From: JBASEY01 sp049652745
GTDB lineage: Bacteria > CSSED10-310
Length of the DNA stretch: 64,000 bases
Assembly (NCBI GenBank): GCA_049652745.1
Contig: JBASEY010000030.1
Coordinates: 1-64,000, forward strand
Direction of reading: 5' to 3'
Under the pieces are notes generated by a model. That model had not been told where the DNA came from, did no database searches, and saw nothing but the letters and a program-made list of their open reading frames with translations. The translations under genes and the position numbers were made by a program. This document shows, piece by piece, positions 17,162 through 27,023 of the stretch (its first letter is position 1; each line of letters starts with the position of its first letter).

Positions 17162-20100
17162 ATGAAACGTATGATAACTTTAATTACATTCAGTCTTTTT
17201 ATACAAAGTAGTTTTTTGATCGCAATTGCCGAGGATTGGAATCCTGGGGACGTTTTGGTCAAGTTTTATCCAGAGGTTCTTAATGAAGCCGCTAACGGTG
17301 GATACCGACCATCAAAACATCTCATGACTGAGTTGGAAATGCTTGGTATTAAATCTATGACACCAGTTTTCCAGCATTCCTCTGAAAGATGCGATTTGGA
17401 CCGGTGGTTTCTTATCCGCACTGATGACGACCAGACAGAAATATCTCTTCAAAAAGAACTTGAGACATATAGCTTTGTTGAAAAGACAAGTTTGAATTAC
17501 TTTTTATATCCTGATGCCGTTCCGAATGATCCTGATTACAGCAAACAATATGCATGGGAATTGATGGAGGCACCTAAAGCATGGGACATTGTCAAAGGTG
17601 ATCCCAGTGTTGTAGTAGCAATCATTGATAGCGGCGTTCAAATGGACCATGAGGATCTGGCCGATTCTATCTGGTACAACACTGCTGAAAGCCCTGACTC
17701 AGGTATCGACGAAGATGGGAACGGATATATCAATGATTACCGAGGTTGGGATTTCCGCAATAAGGACAACGATCCCGGCAATGGTCATGTCGACAATATG
17801 CATGGCACTCATGTCGCCGGCATTGTCAGTGCAGTCAGCGATAATGGAGTTGGTGTTTCCGGTGGAACGTGGGGCTGTCCGGTCATGATTTTAAAAGTTT
17901 TTCCCGACGACCCTAATGCTGGAGGCGCAAATGTTGTAGATGTAGCAAATGCCATTCGATACGCAGCAGATAATGGAGCACGCGTCGCAAACTTAAGTCT
18001 TGGCAGCTCATATAATGCGACGATTCAAGCTGAAGCGGTTTTGTATGCTTATCAAAAAGGCGTCACAATATTGGCCGCTGCAGGAAACGGCGATCCTGAA
18101 GGGATTGGAAAAGATGTCCCCCATTATCCATCAGGAAACGAAGGAGCATTTGCTGTCGGCAGCACAAACAAATTCGATATGAAAGACGTCTCATCCAATT
18201 ATGGCAACAGTTGGGTTGACGTCTACGCACCAGGCGTCGCCATTCGATCAACGATTCCTGGAAACAAAAAATATGATAATGCAACAGGCACATCTATGGC
18301 AGCGCCGGCCGCATCAGCGCTTGCAGCATTGATTTTGTCACAAAATCCATCCTTCACTCCAGATCAAGTTATCGAAAGAATGCAACAGGGATGTGAGTCA
18401 CTGGATGATACCAACCCAGTTTATCGAGGCGCTCTGGAACCTGGACGCATCAATTTTTATTTCAGTTTGGCCGAAACACCCGTTCTGCGCATTGACCGAT
18501 GGGTAGTGGACGATACATCGGGCAACGGGAATTTCGAAGCTGATGCCGGCGAAACCATAGGTTTGTCTTTATATTTGAAAAATCATTCCTGGATGGACGC
18601 CTCAGATGTTCAAGCAACATTGAGTGCCGGTCCTGGTGTCACAATTAATTCAGCAACTGCAAATTTCGGATCTATAGAAAGCAAAAAAATCGGCAAAAGC
18701 CTGAGTGATTTTACGCTCACAGTCACTGAGAACACGCGTAAAACCATCCCGATCACAGTCGAAATTCACGCTGCAGGAGGATATACCAACACCGTCACTT
18801 TTGACCTGTCCGTCAACAACCCGGTTCCGACATTGCCGGGTTTTCCCGTCTATTCTCGTTCATCCTTCCGTGCTTCGCCACGTGTCGCTGATATCGATAA
18901 CGATGGATTTTTGGATATCGTCACAGTAACTGAAGACGGTGAAATCAACGTGATTAGCCGTGACGGCACTCCGTTGCCCGGATGGCCGCGCCATGTTGGC
19001 CATAGAAACCATATGCACACTGTATTGATTCTGTCAGCGCCGGCTGTAGCTGATATCGATGGTGATGGAACGCTTGAAATCATTGTTGTAGACCAAATGA
19101 CAGAAGTGGATTTTATCAATCCGAACAAGCCCGATAAGGGTACAAAGGAACGAAAGCTCGGTCGGATTCATGTTTTTAAAAATGATGGATCCGATTTTGG
19201 TGGTTCTTGGCCTTACAGCACGAACGATAATTTTGTCCCAACCGGCCAACCGGTCGTGGATTCAGGCTTCAGAGCCGCTCCGACAATCGCGGATGCGACT
19301 GGAGATGGAAAGCTTGAAATCATTGCCGCCAATTACCAAAACCAGGTACTGGTGTTTGACTATATGGGGAGTGTCTTGCCTGGATGGCCTGTCGATTTAG
19401 GTACTGATATATTTGCCAGTGCATCTGTTTACGATTACACCGGCGACGGTAAAATGGAAATTCTTATCGCTACAAAAGCAGACGTCGACCCATTGGATAA
19501 TGGTACTATCCACCTCTTTGACGCTACAGGCAAACAATTGCCTGGGCTCCCTATAGCCGCCCCTAACCAGGTATACTCGGTACCTGCTCTTGCAGATCTG
19601 GACGGCGATGGAATCCCGGAAATTATTTATGGGTTTGGAGACTACAATAACGCGCTCGGTCCTAAAGGCGTTATGGTCATGGATATGCGTTCTCAACCAT
19701 TGGAAGGATGGCCCGTAACCGTTCCTAACAGCATTTACGGAGCAGTCGCTTTGGGAGATCTTGACAATGACGGCTATCCGGAAATCGTTATCGCAACTCA
19801 AAAATCAGAACTATTCGCCTTTTCACGAGAAGGGAAAAATATGCCGGGCTTTCCGGTGACCGTGTCTTCAAATCCGAATGAAACCATTTTCTCCTCACCT
19901 ATCATCGCTGATCTCGACAATGATGGAAAACCGGAAATTTTGGTTTCTTCGGAAATAGGGTTTCGGCAGGATGCCTTTTTGTATATCTTCAAAGCCAACG
20001 GCTCACAAATGCCGATATCTCCCATCCAACTCCAACAAAACGGTTTCCCTTCGCCCTGCGTCGCCGATCTAAGAAATGATGGAAAACAAAAAATCATCAT

Positions 20101-20584
20101 TGCCGACACGACAACATCCGTTTTTAACCTGAATTCACCCTTCAATCCCCAACAACAATACTGGCCGACCTATCATGGTAATAATTCCTCAACCGGTTAC
20201 TACGCTCATGAAACACCTTTGAAAAACGGCGTCAATCTTCTGATCACACGGAATCTGTTTCATGGCGGAGATACCTTTTTACTGGACGCCATTATAACCA
20301 ACGCTGAAAAAACATCTTTTTCCAATTTAAGCCTTTTCGTCATTTTAGACGTCTACTCCATGTATTGGTTTTTCCCATCATTCAGCGAAGAAGCCGATTG
20401 GATGAAAATCGCAACTCTCAAACCAGGTTCGGAGCGAATCAATGTTTTAACTTTCGAATGGCCGTTCGGTATCGAAGGAAAAGTTGACAATCTTATCTTC
20501 TGGGGAGGAATGATCGACTCGAACAACAACCTCATCGGCGATCTCGATGGAATTGATTTTGTGGTCTTTGGATATACCGATTAA
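17162..20584 (+). CDS. Secreted subtilisin-like protease with FG-GAP/VCBS propeller
   Basis: A 1140-residue exported protein. A signal peptide (1-23) is followed by a propeptide-like region (about 25-120) and a peptidase S8 domain with Asp156 (IIDSGV), His214 (HGTHVAG), the oxyanion Asn309 (AAAGNG) and Ser378 (GTSMAAP). A CARDB-like beta domain (about 440-555) links to a C-terminal beta-propeller of FG-GAP/VCBS repeats with recurring DxDxDG calcium loops such as DIDNDG, DIDGDG, DLDGDG and DLDNDG (about 565-1015). A final beta domain (1030-1140) has no recognisable sorting signal. Likely an extracellular or surface endoprotease. It has an AGGGGGA ribosome site and is followed by a strong terminator, so it is probably monocistronic. 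Confidence 0.93.
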   Translation: MKRMITLITFSLFIQSSFLIAIAEDWNPGDVLVKFYPEVLNEAANGGYRPSKHLMTELEMLGIKSMTPVFQHSSERCDLDRWFLIRTDDDQTEISLQKELETYSFVEKTSLNYFLYPDAVPNDPDYSKQYAWELMEAPKAWDIVKGDPSVVVAIIDSGVQMDHEDLADSIWYNTAESPDSGIDEDGNGYINDYRGWDFRNKDNDPGNGHVDNMHGTHVAGIVSAVSDNGVGVSGGTWGCPVMILKVFPDDPNAGGANVVDVANAIRYAADNGARVANLSLGSSYNATIQAEAVLYAYQKGVTILAAAGNGDPEGIGKDVPHYPSGNEGAFAVGSTNKFDMKDVSSNYGNSWVDVYAPGVAIRSTIPGNKKYDNATGTSMAAPAASALAALILSQNPSFTPDQVIERMQQGCESLDDTNPVYRGALEPGRINFYFSLAETPVLRIDRWVVDDTSGNGNFEADAGETIGLSLYLKNHSWMDASDVQATLSAGPGVTINSATANFGSIESKKIGKSLSDFTLTVTENTRKTIPITVEIHAAGGYTNTVTFDLSVNNPVPTLPGFPVYSRSSFRASPRVADIDNDGFLDIVTVTEDGEINVISRDGTPLPGWPRHVGHRNHMHTVLILSAPAVADIDGDGTLEIIVVDQMTEVDFINPNKPDKGTKERKLGRIHVFKNDGSDFGGSWPYSTNDNFVPTGQPVVDSGFRAAPTIADATGDGKLEIIAANYQNQVLVFDYMGSVLPGWPVDLGTDIFASASVYDYTGDGKMEILIATKADVDPLDNGTIHLFDATGKQLPGLPIAAPNQVYSVPALADLDGDGIPEIIYGFGDYNNALGPKGVMVMDMRSQPLEGWPVTVPNSIYGAVALGDLDNDGYPEIVIATQKSELFAFSREGKNMPGFPVTVSSNPNETIFSSPIIADLDNDGKPEILVSSEIGFRQDAFLYIFKANGSQMPISPIQLQQNGFPSPCVADLRNDGKQKIIIADTTTSVFNLNSPFNPQQQYWPTYHGNNSSTGYYAHETPLKNGVNLLITRNLFHGGDTFLLDAIITNAEKTSFSNLSLFVILDVYSMYWFFPSFSEEADWMKIATLKPGSERINVLTFEWPFGIEGKVDNLIFWGGMIDSNNNLIGDLDGIDFVVFGYTD

Positions 20585-20614
20585 AGGAATGATGCCAAAA
20601 TAAGTAATTCGATT

Positions 20615-20645
20615 GGGGTGGGTTTTCAGACTCACCCCTTTTTTT
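20615..20645 (+). terminator. Rho-independent terminator after the subtilase gene
   Basis: A 9-bp stem GGGGTGGGT / ACTCACCCC (one G-T pair) with a 6-base loop, followed by seven T residues. It starts 31 bases after the subtilase stop codon. Confidence 0.9.
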
Positions 20646-20726
20646 ATATCGCTTTCAAATAGTGTGAAAAGTTTCCTAAACTATCACATTGTTTTCAAGC
20701 AAGTCCTTATGGGATAAATATTCGAT

Positions 20727-22922
20727 TTATCGATCAATTTCTTTTAATTTCTGTTTGAGTTGAGGTTGGTCAGGATCCAATTCAAGGGATTGCTTCCAGT
20801 ATTTTCTAGCTAGATTGTAATTATATTGCTGATAATAGAGGAAACCTAAATTTGTCAAAGCTCTGACATGCTTTGGATTGTATCGTAAAGCTTCTTTATA
20901 GCTGTTTTCAGCGGAAACCAGGTCACCGAGTCTGAATTGAGCCACGCCGATTTGCCACCATAGATCATCATCCGATTTGTTCAGATCGAGCCCCTTACGC
21001 CACATTAAAATAGCTTCAGCCAGTCTATCCATTTTATAATGAGATCGACCCAAGCTCCGATAGGCTTCAACACTCGGTTCTATCTGAATCACTGTTGAGA
21101 AGTTATCGATAGCGTCTTTGAAGCGCCCGGCTTCATACAGCATCTCACCTAAATCAAAGCGTATCGATGCGACACGTTTTGATTTTTCTATCGTTGCGGG
21201 TTTAAACCATTCGAGCAGTTTTTCCAGTGTTTCTATACCTTTTCCAAGTTCTTTGCGGCTATAATGATAATCAGCCAAACTTTCATAGGCTTCAATTAAT
21301 TCCGAATCGTTTTCAATAGCTTTCAAATAGGCCTCTTTTATTTTTTCATCCAACTCTTCTTCATTTTTATCCTGATAACAACGTGCAAGATAAAAATAAC
21401 CCTTCGCGGTATGGTCATTCTCCATCACAAATTTTTCTAAAATCTCGATTGCGTCATCTATCAAGCCTCGATTTTTTCTAGAGATAGCTATATTTAGCTC
21501 AGCTTCGTCATGGAACCTTGGATCATCTTCAATAATCTTGTAGTATTTTTCAGCGCGGGTCCAATCTTTTCTAGCGAAGTGCGTTTGTGCAAGCAATCTG
21601 GTAACAGTCTTGTTTTCAGGATATTTATCCAATGCCGATTCCAAGATATCGATAGCTTCATTCAACTTGCCTGTTTTGAGATAGACTTCGCCGAGTAATT
21701 TTATGCCATCGATTGAATCGGGTTTAGCATTCAATGCTTTCTTGACCCACGTTATGGCTTCTTCTGATTTTCCTTTGCTATCCAATTCTTGAGCCAGCGC
21801 CATGGATTTTTCATATCTAGCATTTGGGAATATATAGACAAGATAAATAGTGCCGGCACCAGCGACGATAATTACCAAGGCAAGGACTATGAATATCAAG
21901 ACTTTGGCTACAGAGGGAAATTTATTTTTCTTCACAGGTTTCGATAAGCTTTTTTTCTCTATCTTTCCGTCTGTTGCTGATAGAGATCTATCGGTTTTTT
22001 TACTGTCTTCGCTTGACTCAACAGCAGTTTTCTCCCGTGTCGTGTCAGCCGAACCTTTCAGAACATCAATTTTATCCAGCATAAGCCGAGCCTGTTGAAA
22101 ATCAGGACGCTTTTCCAGAACTTTTTTAAACAAATCTCGTGCTTCTTTGAAGTCTTGACGCTCCAGACTGTCCATGCCTTTTTTAAACAATTCCTCGACA
22201 TTAATCTGATTCTTCCTGAAAGATTCCATTTCAATTTTTCTATCAATAGCAGTCAGATAGAATTTAACTTGGGAGTGCTCAGGATTAAGCTTTTGAAGGT
22301 TTTCAAGCAACTCTTTCGCTCTCGACAAAAAGCCGTTTTCATATACTCTCAACGCTTCTTCCAACTTACTCTGGAACTCTTGATCAACCATTTGATAAGT
22401 CTGTAAAGGATGGGAGTACAAATCCGTTTTCTGCTCCGAAACAGTATCAAACGCGCTTGCCTCAACATGTCCATCTTCATCGGATTCCACGTCTTCTCCG
22501 CCGTGGGTGATAAGATCTTGATCATCTTCAGAAAACGGTATTTGTAAGTGTTTTTTTATTTTTTTAAGAGTTGATTTAGCTTCTTCGTTGTTCGGGTCAA
22601 TGGATAGTACCGCCTGGAACTCGTCGTATGCGCCGGTCCAATCAAATTGTTTCATCAATTCGCGGCCCATGGCCAGATAATCTTCTATTCGATTCACGTC
22701 CGATTGTATTGAACGGGCGATCGAGAGTTTTTCGAAAGCAACGAGATTTTCAGGGGCGATCCGAAGAACTTTTTCAAATAGCTTGATTGCTTCACTGTAA
22801 TCTTTTTGATCCAGCTTTTCCGCGCCTTCTTCCAGCCACTTCTGAAGCATAGATTCCTTATTACCTTCATCTGAGGGGTAAGGTTTGAATTGATCTGTTT
22901 TTTGATCTTCAATTTGATTCAT
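20727..22922 (-). CDS. Tetratricopeptide-repeat membrane protein
   Basis: A 731-residue protein with TPR repeats on both sides of a single membrane helix (about 339-364). The N-terminal 290 residues hold at least four TPR-like units separated by an acidic stretch (130-165) and are probably cytoplasmic, because a Lys-rich segment (327-340) precedes the helix. The C-terminal 365 residues hold about ten canonical TPRs (for example KPDSIDGIKLLGEVYLKTGK and NPKHVRALTNLGFLYYQQ) and would be outside the cytoplasm. Such proteins act as scaffolds in envelope assembly; no partner is evident. A good promoter lies immediately upstream. Confidence 0.8.
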   Translation of the reverse strand: MNQIEDQKTDQFKPYPSDEGNKESMLQKWLEEGAEKLDQKDYSEAIKLFEKVLRIAPENLVAFEKLSIARSIQSDVNRIEDYLAMGRELMKQFDWTGAYDEFQAVLSIDPNNEEAKSTLKKIKKHLQIPFSEDDQDLITHGGEDVESDEDGHVEASAFDTVSEQKTDLYSHPLQTYQMVDQEFQSKLEEALRVYENGFLSRAKELLENLQKLNPEHSQVKFYLTAIDRKIEMESFRKNQINVEELFKKGMDSLERQDFKEARDLFKKVLEKRPDFQQARLMLDKIDVLKGSADTTREKTAVESSEDSKKTDRSLSATDGKIEKKSLSKPVKKNKFPSVAKVLIFIVLALVIIVAGAGTIYLVYIFPNARYEKSMALAQELDSKGKSEEAITWVKKALNAKPDSIDGIKLLGEVYLKTGKLNEAIDILESALDKYPENKTVTRLLAQTHFARKDWTRAEKYYKIIEDDPRFHDEAELNIAISRKNRGLIDDAIEILEKFVMENDHTAKGYFYLARCYQDKNEEELDEKIKEAYLKAIENDSELIEAYESLADYHYSRKELGKGIETLEKLLEWFKPATIEKSKRVASIRFDLGEMLYEAGRFKDAIDNFSTVIQIEPSVEAYRSLGRSHYKMDRLAEAILMWRKGLDLNKSDDDLWWQIGVAQFRLGDLVSAENSYKEALRYNPKHVRALTNLGFLYYQQYNYNLARKYWKQSLELDPDQPQLKQKLKEIDR

Positions 22923-22960
22923 AATACATACCCTGAGCTCCGGTTCAGTAACACCAAAAT

Positions 22961-22990
22961 AGGATATACATTCTAATGTAAGACTGTCAA
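22961..22990 (-). promoter_or_regulatory. Sigma-70-type promoter for the TPR gene
   Basis: On the minus strand TTGACA (22990-22985, perfect) is followed after 18 bases by TATCCT (22966-22961), about 40 bases upstream of the TPR start codon. The -35 box overlaps the stop codon of the DMT transporter gene. Confidence 0.55.
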
Positions 22991-23886
22991 ATTCGGCTGA
23001 ATGACGTTCTGGAGAACGCGATCCCGACGCCTATGAGAATAATCAAACCTCCAGATAGCGAATATATAGAGAGATTTTCGCCGATGACTAGATAAGCCAA
23101 AAACGTTCCAGCCAACGGTTCAACCAAAATTGCGGCGGCCAAGTATGATGTATGAAGATACTTCAGTGCCCAATTTATCCCTAAATGTCCTATGGTTTGA
23201 GGAATCAAAGCGAGCAGAACCATATAAAGAATACTCTGAGAAGAATAACCTGTTATTGGGGCGCCTGTTATAAATGCACCGAACAGCAAAAAAATTCCTG
23301 CAATTGTGGAAACCCATGTCAAATAAGCAAACACATTGCCTTGCCGATCTCTTTCACGAGATACGGTGTACCTGCCGACCATCATGTAAAAAGACATGGC
23401 AAAAGCTCCTCCCAGGGCAAGCAGGTTACCGGTCAATGAATGAGTGATGGTTACACCTTCACCGATGACGAGTACAAAACATCCGATAATTGAAAGAAAG
23501 GTTCCGAAAAGCAGTTGCCCTGACGGGGGTTCCTGCAAAAAAAAAGTTGATCCGATAGCTACAATAACTGGATTCATTGTCACTAAAACCAATGAACTCG
23601 CAACTGATGTCGAATCCAAAGAAGTAATCCAGAAACCGAAATGCAATGCCAGAAAAAAAGAAGCCGCCATAACGGCTTTCCAGTTGATTGTTGATAGTTT
23701 ACCAGCCTTTGTGAAAGGTGCAAACAACCATAAGACCGCCGCTGATATCATCATCCGCGCAGAAGCGACCACCAATGCAGGCGCTTTCGCAAGCTTGATC
23801 ATGGTCGCTGCCGAGGAAATCGAGAGAACGCTTATCGTGAGAACGACAAGTAAAATTTTTCCAGAAGGTCTGCCTGCTCTATCCAT
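22987..23886 (-). CDS. DMT-superfamily (EamA) transporter
   Basis: A 299-residue protein with ten predicted membrane helices in two EamA repeats; the second repeat begins near residue 150 after an SIIGCFVLVIGEG helix. The pattern PALVVASARMMISA in helix 2 and PLAGTFLAYLVIGE in helix 9 is typical of drug/metabolite exporters of the EamA group in the cytoplasmic membrane. Substrate cannot be predicted. The 5' end overlaps the 3' end of surE by 55 bases in another frame, so its translation may be coupled to surE. Last gene of the obg-nadD-surE run on this strand. Confidence 0.88.
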   Translation of the reverse strand: MDRAGRPSGKILLVVLTISVLSISSAATMIKLAKAPALVVASARMMISAAVLWLFAPFTKAGKLSTINWKAVMAASFFLALHFGFWITSLDSTSVASSLVLVTMNPVIVAIGSTFFLQEPPSGQLLFGTFLSIIGCFVLVIGEGVTITHSLTGNLLALGGAFAMSFYMMVGRYTVSRERDRQGNVFAYLTWVSTIAGIFLLFGAFITGAPITGYSSQSILYMVLLALIPQTIGHLGINWALKYLHTSYLAAAILVEPLAGTFLAYLVIGENLSIYSLSGGLIILIGVGIAFSRTSFSRI

Positions 23887-24626
23887 TTCATGATATCTTT
23901 GCTACGGGTTTCGGCCACGTTGAAATCTGCCACCAAAGGTGTAATCGATATCAACCCTTTAGCTAACGCACAATCGTCGATAGCATCGTCATCGACTTGC
24001 TGAGGAGGATCACCATTCAGCCAATAATATGGTTTGTTTCCAGGCGCTATTCTTCGTATATATTTATCCTTGAAAATAGAATGGTTTTGGCGTGTCAACC
24101 GAACGCCTTGAATGTGCTCTTCAGGAAGATCGGGAATATTGACGTTCAAAACAATTTTTTCTGGAATTCCATGTGTTTTAAGAATACGCACCATGTTTGC
24201 GGTAAACTGCGCAGAAAAAGAATAATCAGGTGATACAAACGAGTCAATTGATACTGCGATGGCCGGAATTCCCACGAATGTGGCTTCAATAGCCGCGGCG
24301 ATTGTCCCCGAATAGAACACATTTATGCCTGTGTTAGCGCCTTTGTTTATGCCTGAGATCACCAAATCCGGTCGATTTTTTACCAAGTGACTTAGACCCA
24401 GTTTTACACAATCCGCCGGAAAACCACTCACCGCAAACCCAGTCCTTTCGCCAACTTCTGTCTCAGTGACAAATAACGGCTGGTTAATCGTCAAACCATG
24501 ACTGGAACCGCTTTTTTCGGTATCAGGAGCAATAATCACAACTTCGTTTTCAACTGAGAGAGCTTCCGCCAAAGCAATCAAGCCCGGCGCTCTTATTCCA
24601 TCATCGTTCGTCAGCAGAATATTCAT
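23832..24626 (-). CDS. surE: 5'/3'-nucleotidase SurE
   Basis: A 264-residue SurE with the N-terminal metal motif LLTNDDGIRAPG, APDTEKSGSSHGLT, VSGINKGANTG and YSGTIAAAIEA. SurE removes phosphate from nucleoside monophosphates and short polyphosphates in the cytoplasm and is linked to stationary-phase survival. Length is normal. The start overlaps nadD by 26 bases, and the 3' end overlaps the DMT gene by 55. In many bacteria surE pairs with pcm or nlpD; here it travels with nadD and obg. Confidence 0.95.
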   Translation of the reverse strand: MNILLTNDDGIRAPGLIALAEALSVENEVVIIAPDTEKSGSSHGLTINQPLFVTETEVGERTGFAVSGFPADCVKLGLSHLVKNRPDLVISGINKGANTGINVFYSGTIAAAIEATFVGIPAIAVSIDSFVSPDYSFSAQFTANMVRILKTHGIPEKIVLNVNIPDLPEEHIQGVRLTRQNHSIFKDKYIRRIAPGNKPYYWLNGDPPQQVDDDAIDDCALAKGLISITPLVADFNVAETRSKDIMKWIEQADLLEKFYLSFSR

Positions 24627-25305
24627 TAACCACCCCCGGTTTTTTTTCTTTATAGAGATTGTTGTCCACGATATAATCCCTTACGGTAGCCGGCACCATG
24701 TATTGAATGCTGCGCCCTTCCCTTATTCTACGCCGAATCTCTGATGAAGATACATGTAAAGCGGGAATGGGAAGAAAACACATTCGCCAGGCTTTCTGTA
24801 AAAGAAATCGACCAGCTTCCCAATTGTCTTTCAGCAAAACACTATCATTCACTATCAAGTTGCGCACAATCGCACCAAAATGCTCAACCGCCACCTCTGG
24901 AGACCCCGGCCTAGTCACGATGACCAAGCGACATAAATCAAAGACATCTTGGAATCGATGCCAGGTTTCGATTTCAAGGAAAGCATCTTGCCCCATGATA
25001 AAATAAAATTCATCACATGGGTTGCTGTCACGTAAATATTCCAAAGTTTGAACAGTATAAGAAGGCCCCTCACGCATCAACTCCAGGTCGCTGGCACAAA
25101 ATTTTCGGTTGTCTTGAACGGCAAGTTTCACCATGGCCAGCCGGTGCTCAGCCGGCGTGATGCTAATCCCGCGTTTGTGGGGAGGTATTTTGGCGGGAAT
25201 ATACAGAATTGATTGAAGGCCTAATATATCACAGGCCTCTTCTCCCATGATCATGTGCCCCATATGTATTGGATCGAATGTACCCCCACATACTCCGATT
25301 TTCAT
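24601..25305 (-). CDS. nadD: Nicotinate-mononucleotide adenylyltransferase
   Basis: A 234-residue nucleotidyltransferase of the NadD type: N-terminal GGTFDPIHMGHM (phosphate and HxGH motif), IPPHKRG, the central IMGQDAF substrate motif, and the C-terminal SSSEIRRRIREG (ISSTxIR-like). It joins nicotinate mononucleotide and ATP to form deamido-NAD in NAD synthesis. It overlaps obg by 4 bases and surE by 26. A short tail of about 25 residues extends past the usual end. The partner rsfS, usually just downstream of nadD, lies instead on the other side of rplU, divergently. Confidence 0.95.
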   Translation of the reverse strand: MKIGVCGGTFDPIHMGHMIMGEEACDILGLQSILYIPAKIPPHKRGISITPAEHRLAMVKLAVQDNRKFCASDLELMREGPSYTVQTLEYLRDSNPCDEFYFIMGQDAFLEIETWHRFQDVFDLCRLVIVTRPGSPEVAVEHFGAIVRNLIVNDSVLLKDNWEAGRFLLQKAWRMCFLPIPALHVSSSEIRRRIREGRSIQYMVPATVRDYIVDNNLYKEKKPGVVNEYSADER

Positions 25306-26339
25306 ACCTTCTCACTATCCCAATTCTTTATTTTGGCTAAAGCGCCTTCGATGTAATTCAATACACCAGACACATTCTCGCCGGTAACCGACGAAATTTC
25401 AAAATATGATATGCCATGCTTATCGGCTTCACGTCTGAGATAACACTTCTTTACAAGGCGCTCATCTTCTGACAATGTATCGATTTTCGTCGCCAATATC
25501 GCTGAAACTCGTTGCTCCAACCGGTCTTTATATTTCTGCAATTCCCTAATAAGTAGCGGGATTGCCGATTCTGGTCTCGGAAACGCATTGGGAGATACAT
25601 CTATCAGCAGAAGAATAAGAGTTGTTCTTTCAATGTGTCTTAGAAAGCGATCGCCCAATCCTTTGCCTTCGTGTGAGCCTTCGACGATTCCTGGTATGTC
25701 CGCTATCACAAATTCTCGGCCGCTCCCCCGCCGCACAACACCCAGGTTGGGCGTCAACGTTGTAAATGGATAGTCGGCTATTTTGGGTTTGGCATTTGAT
25801 ATGACGGAGATAAACATTGATTTTCCTGCATTTGGAAAACCAACCAAGCCAACATCGGCAATCAATTTGAGTTCCAGTCTAAGCATGAAGGATTGACCTG
25901 GTTCACCGGGTTGAGCAAATCGTGGAGTCTGATGCGTCGCCGTAGCGAAGTGTGCATTTCCCTTTCCTCCACGGCCGCCTGTTGCAACACGTATTTCCTG
26001 GTCGCGGGCAACCAGGTCTGCAATACACTCGCCTGTATCATCATCGATCACAAGTGTACCCTGGGGAACCAGGATTATACAGTCAGCTCCATCGGCTCCA
26101 AAACGGTTGGATTTTCCCCCGGGCTTACCGTTACCGGCTTTAAAAATCTTTTTACCGATCAAATCCAGAAGCGTTCGGCGCTGTTCAGACACCTTGATGA
26201 CGACATCACCACCTCGACCGCCATCGCCTCCATCCGGACCGCCGCGAGGTACATATTTTTCACGCCTGAAACTAACACACCCTGCTCCGCCCTTACCAGA
26301 GCGAACTTCAATTATAGCTTGATCTATAAATTTACTCAC
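25302..26339 (-). CDS. obg: GTPase Obg/CgtA
   Basis: A 345-residue ribosome-associated GTPase. The glycine-rich Obg fold (GGDGGRGGDVV) is followed by the G domain with GFPNAGKS (G1), DYPFTTLTPNLG (G2), DIPGIVEGSHEGKGLG (G3) and ATKID (G4). Obg couples large-subunit maturation to the GTP/(p)ppGpp state. The C-terminal domain found in some Obg proteins is absent. The GTG at 26339 is preferred to one at 26345 because GGAGAGG then has a seven-base spacing. It forms an rplU-rpmA-obg-nadD unit, the standard order. Confidence 0.97.
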   Translation of the reverse strand: MSKFIDQAIIEVRSGKGGAGCVSFRREKYVPRGGPDGGDGGRGGDVVIKVSEQRRTLLDLIGKKIFKAGNGKPGGKSNRFGADGADCIILVPQGTLVIDDDTGECIADLVARDQEIRVATGGRGGKGNAHFATATHQTPRFAQPGEPGQSFMLRLELKLIADVGLVGFPNAGKSMFISVISNAKPKIADYPFTTLTPNLGVVRRGSGREFVIADIPGIVEGSHEGKGLGDRFLRHIERTTLILLLIDVSPNAFPRPESAIPLLIRELQKYKDRLEQRVSAILATKIDTLSEDERLVKKCYLRREADKHGISYFEISSVTGENVSGVLNYIEGALAKIKNWDSEKV

Positions 26340-26390
26340 AACCACACCTCTCCAAAATTATAGGTTTTAAGGCGGAGAGATGTCGGTCGG

Positions 26391-26648
26391 TCAGTCGGCA
26401 ACAGATACGATATTGATATATTTTCGGCCTCGTCGGTTAATGACTTCAACCTTACCGTCGCTTTTGGCGAACAGTGTATCATCCCCCCCTCGGCCGACAT
26501 TGATGCCTGGGTGAAAACGTGTGCCTCTTTGCCTGACCAGAATATTTCCCGCCAATACAAATTGGCCGTCACCACGTTTCATGCCGAGTCGCTTGCTGTG
26601 ACTATCTCGACCATTTCTGGAGCTTCCGCCACCTTTTTTATGTGCCAT
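26391..26648 (-). CDS. rpmA: 50S ribosomal protein L27
   Basis: An 85-residue L27. It starts directly with MAHKKGGGSSRNGRDS and so has the mature-type N-terminus that reaches the peptidyl-transferase centre, without the cleavable extension of some Firmicutes. The GVKRFGGQ-like core appears as GMKRGDGQFVLAGNILVRQR, and GINVGRGGDDTLFA follows. GGAGGA lies eight bases upstream of the ATG. It is 14 bases downstream of rplU. Confidence 0.98.
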   Translation of the reverse strand: MAHKKGGGSSRNGRDSHSKRLGMKRGDGQFVLAGNILVRQRGTRFHPGINVGRGGDDTLFAKSDGKVEVINRRGRKYINIVSVAD

Positions 26649-26662
26649 TGGAAGTCCTCCTA

Positions 26663-26974
26663 TTACACAATGATATCGTCAATGCGGATTCGGGTTAAAT
26701 ACTGTCGATGCCCCTGAAGCCGACGATACCGTTTTCTGGGTTTCATTTTAAAAACTCGAATTTTCTTACCGCGAAACTGATCCAAAACCGTTGCTCGAAT
26801 CCGGGCGCCTTGAATGTAAGGTTTACCGGCGTTGATATTCGTCCCTTCGCCAACCAGCAACACGCGATCCAATTCAACACTTTCACCGGCCTGTTTAGAC
26901 AACTTTTCAACGTCTATGACTGCGTCCTTGACAACACGATATTGTTTTCCGCCCGTTTCAATTATTGCAAACAT
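26663..26974 (-). CDS. rplU: 50S ribosomal protein L21
   Basis: A 103-residue L21 beginning MFAIIETGGKQYRV, with the conserved VLLVGEG, GARIRATVLDQFRGKKIRVF and MKPRKRYRRLQGHRQ segments that contact 23S rRNA. First gene of the rplU-rpmA-obg-nadD-surE-DMT run. A strong promoter with an AT-rich upstream element lies about 50 bases upstream. Confidence 0.98.
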   Translation of the reverse strand: MFAIIETGGKQYRVVKDAVIDVEKLSKQAGESVELDRVLLVGEGTNINAGKPYIQGARIRATVLDQFRGKKIRVFKMKPRKRYRRLQGHRQYLTRIRIDDIIV

Positions 26975-27023
26975 TTTTCATCCTCCCAATTCGCAATGAA
27001 ATTGAGTCTCAGTGCGAACGAAG

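Noticed and set aside
18800..20100. Opposite-strand open frames within the FG-GAP region of the subtilase
   Set aside because: They are shadows produced by the repeated DxDxDG codons and have no ribosome sites or family features.
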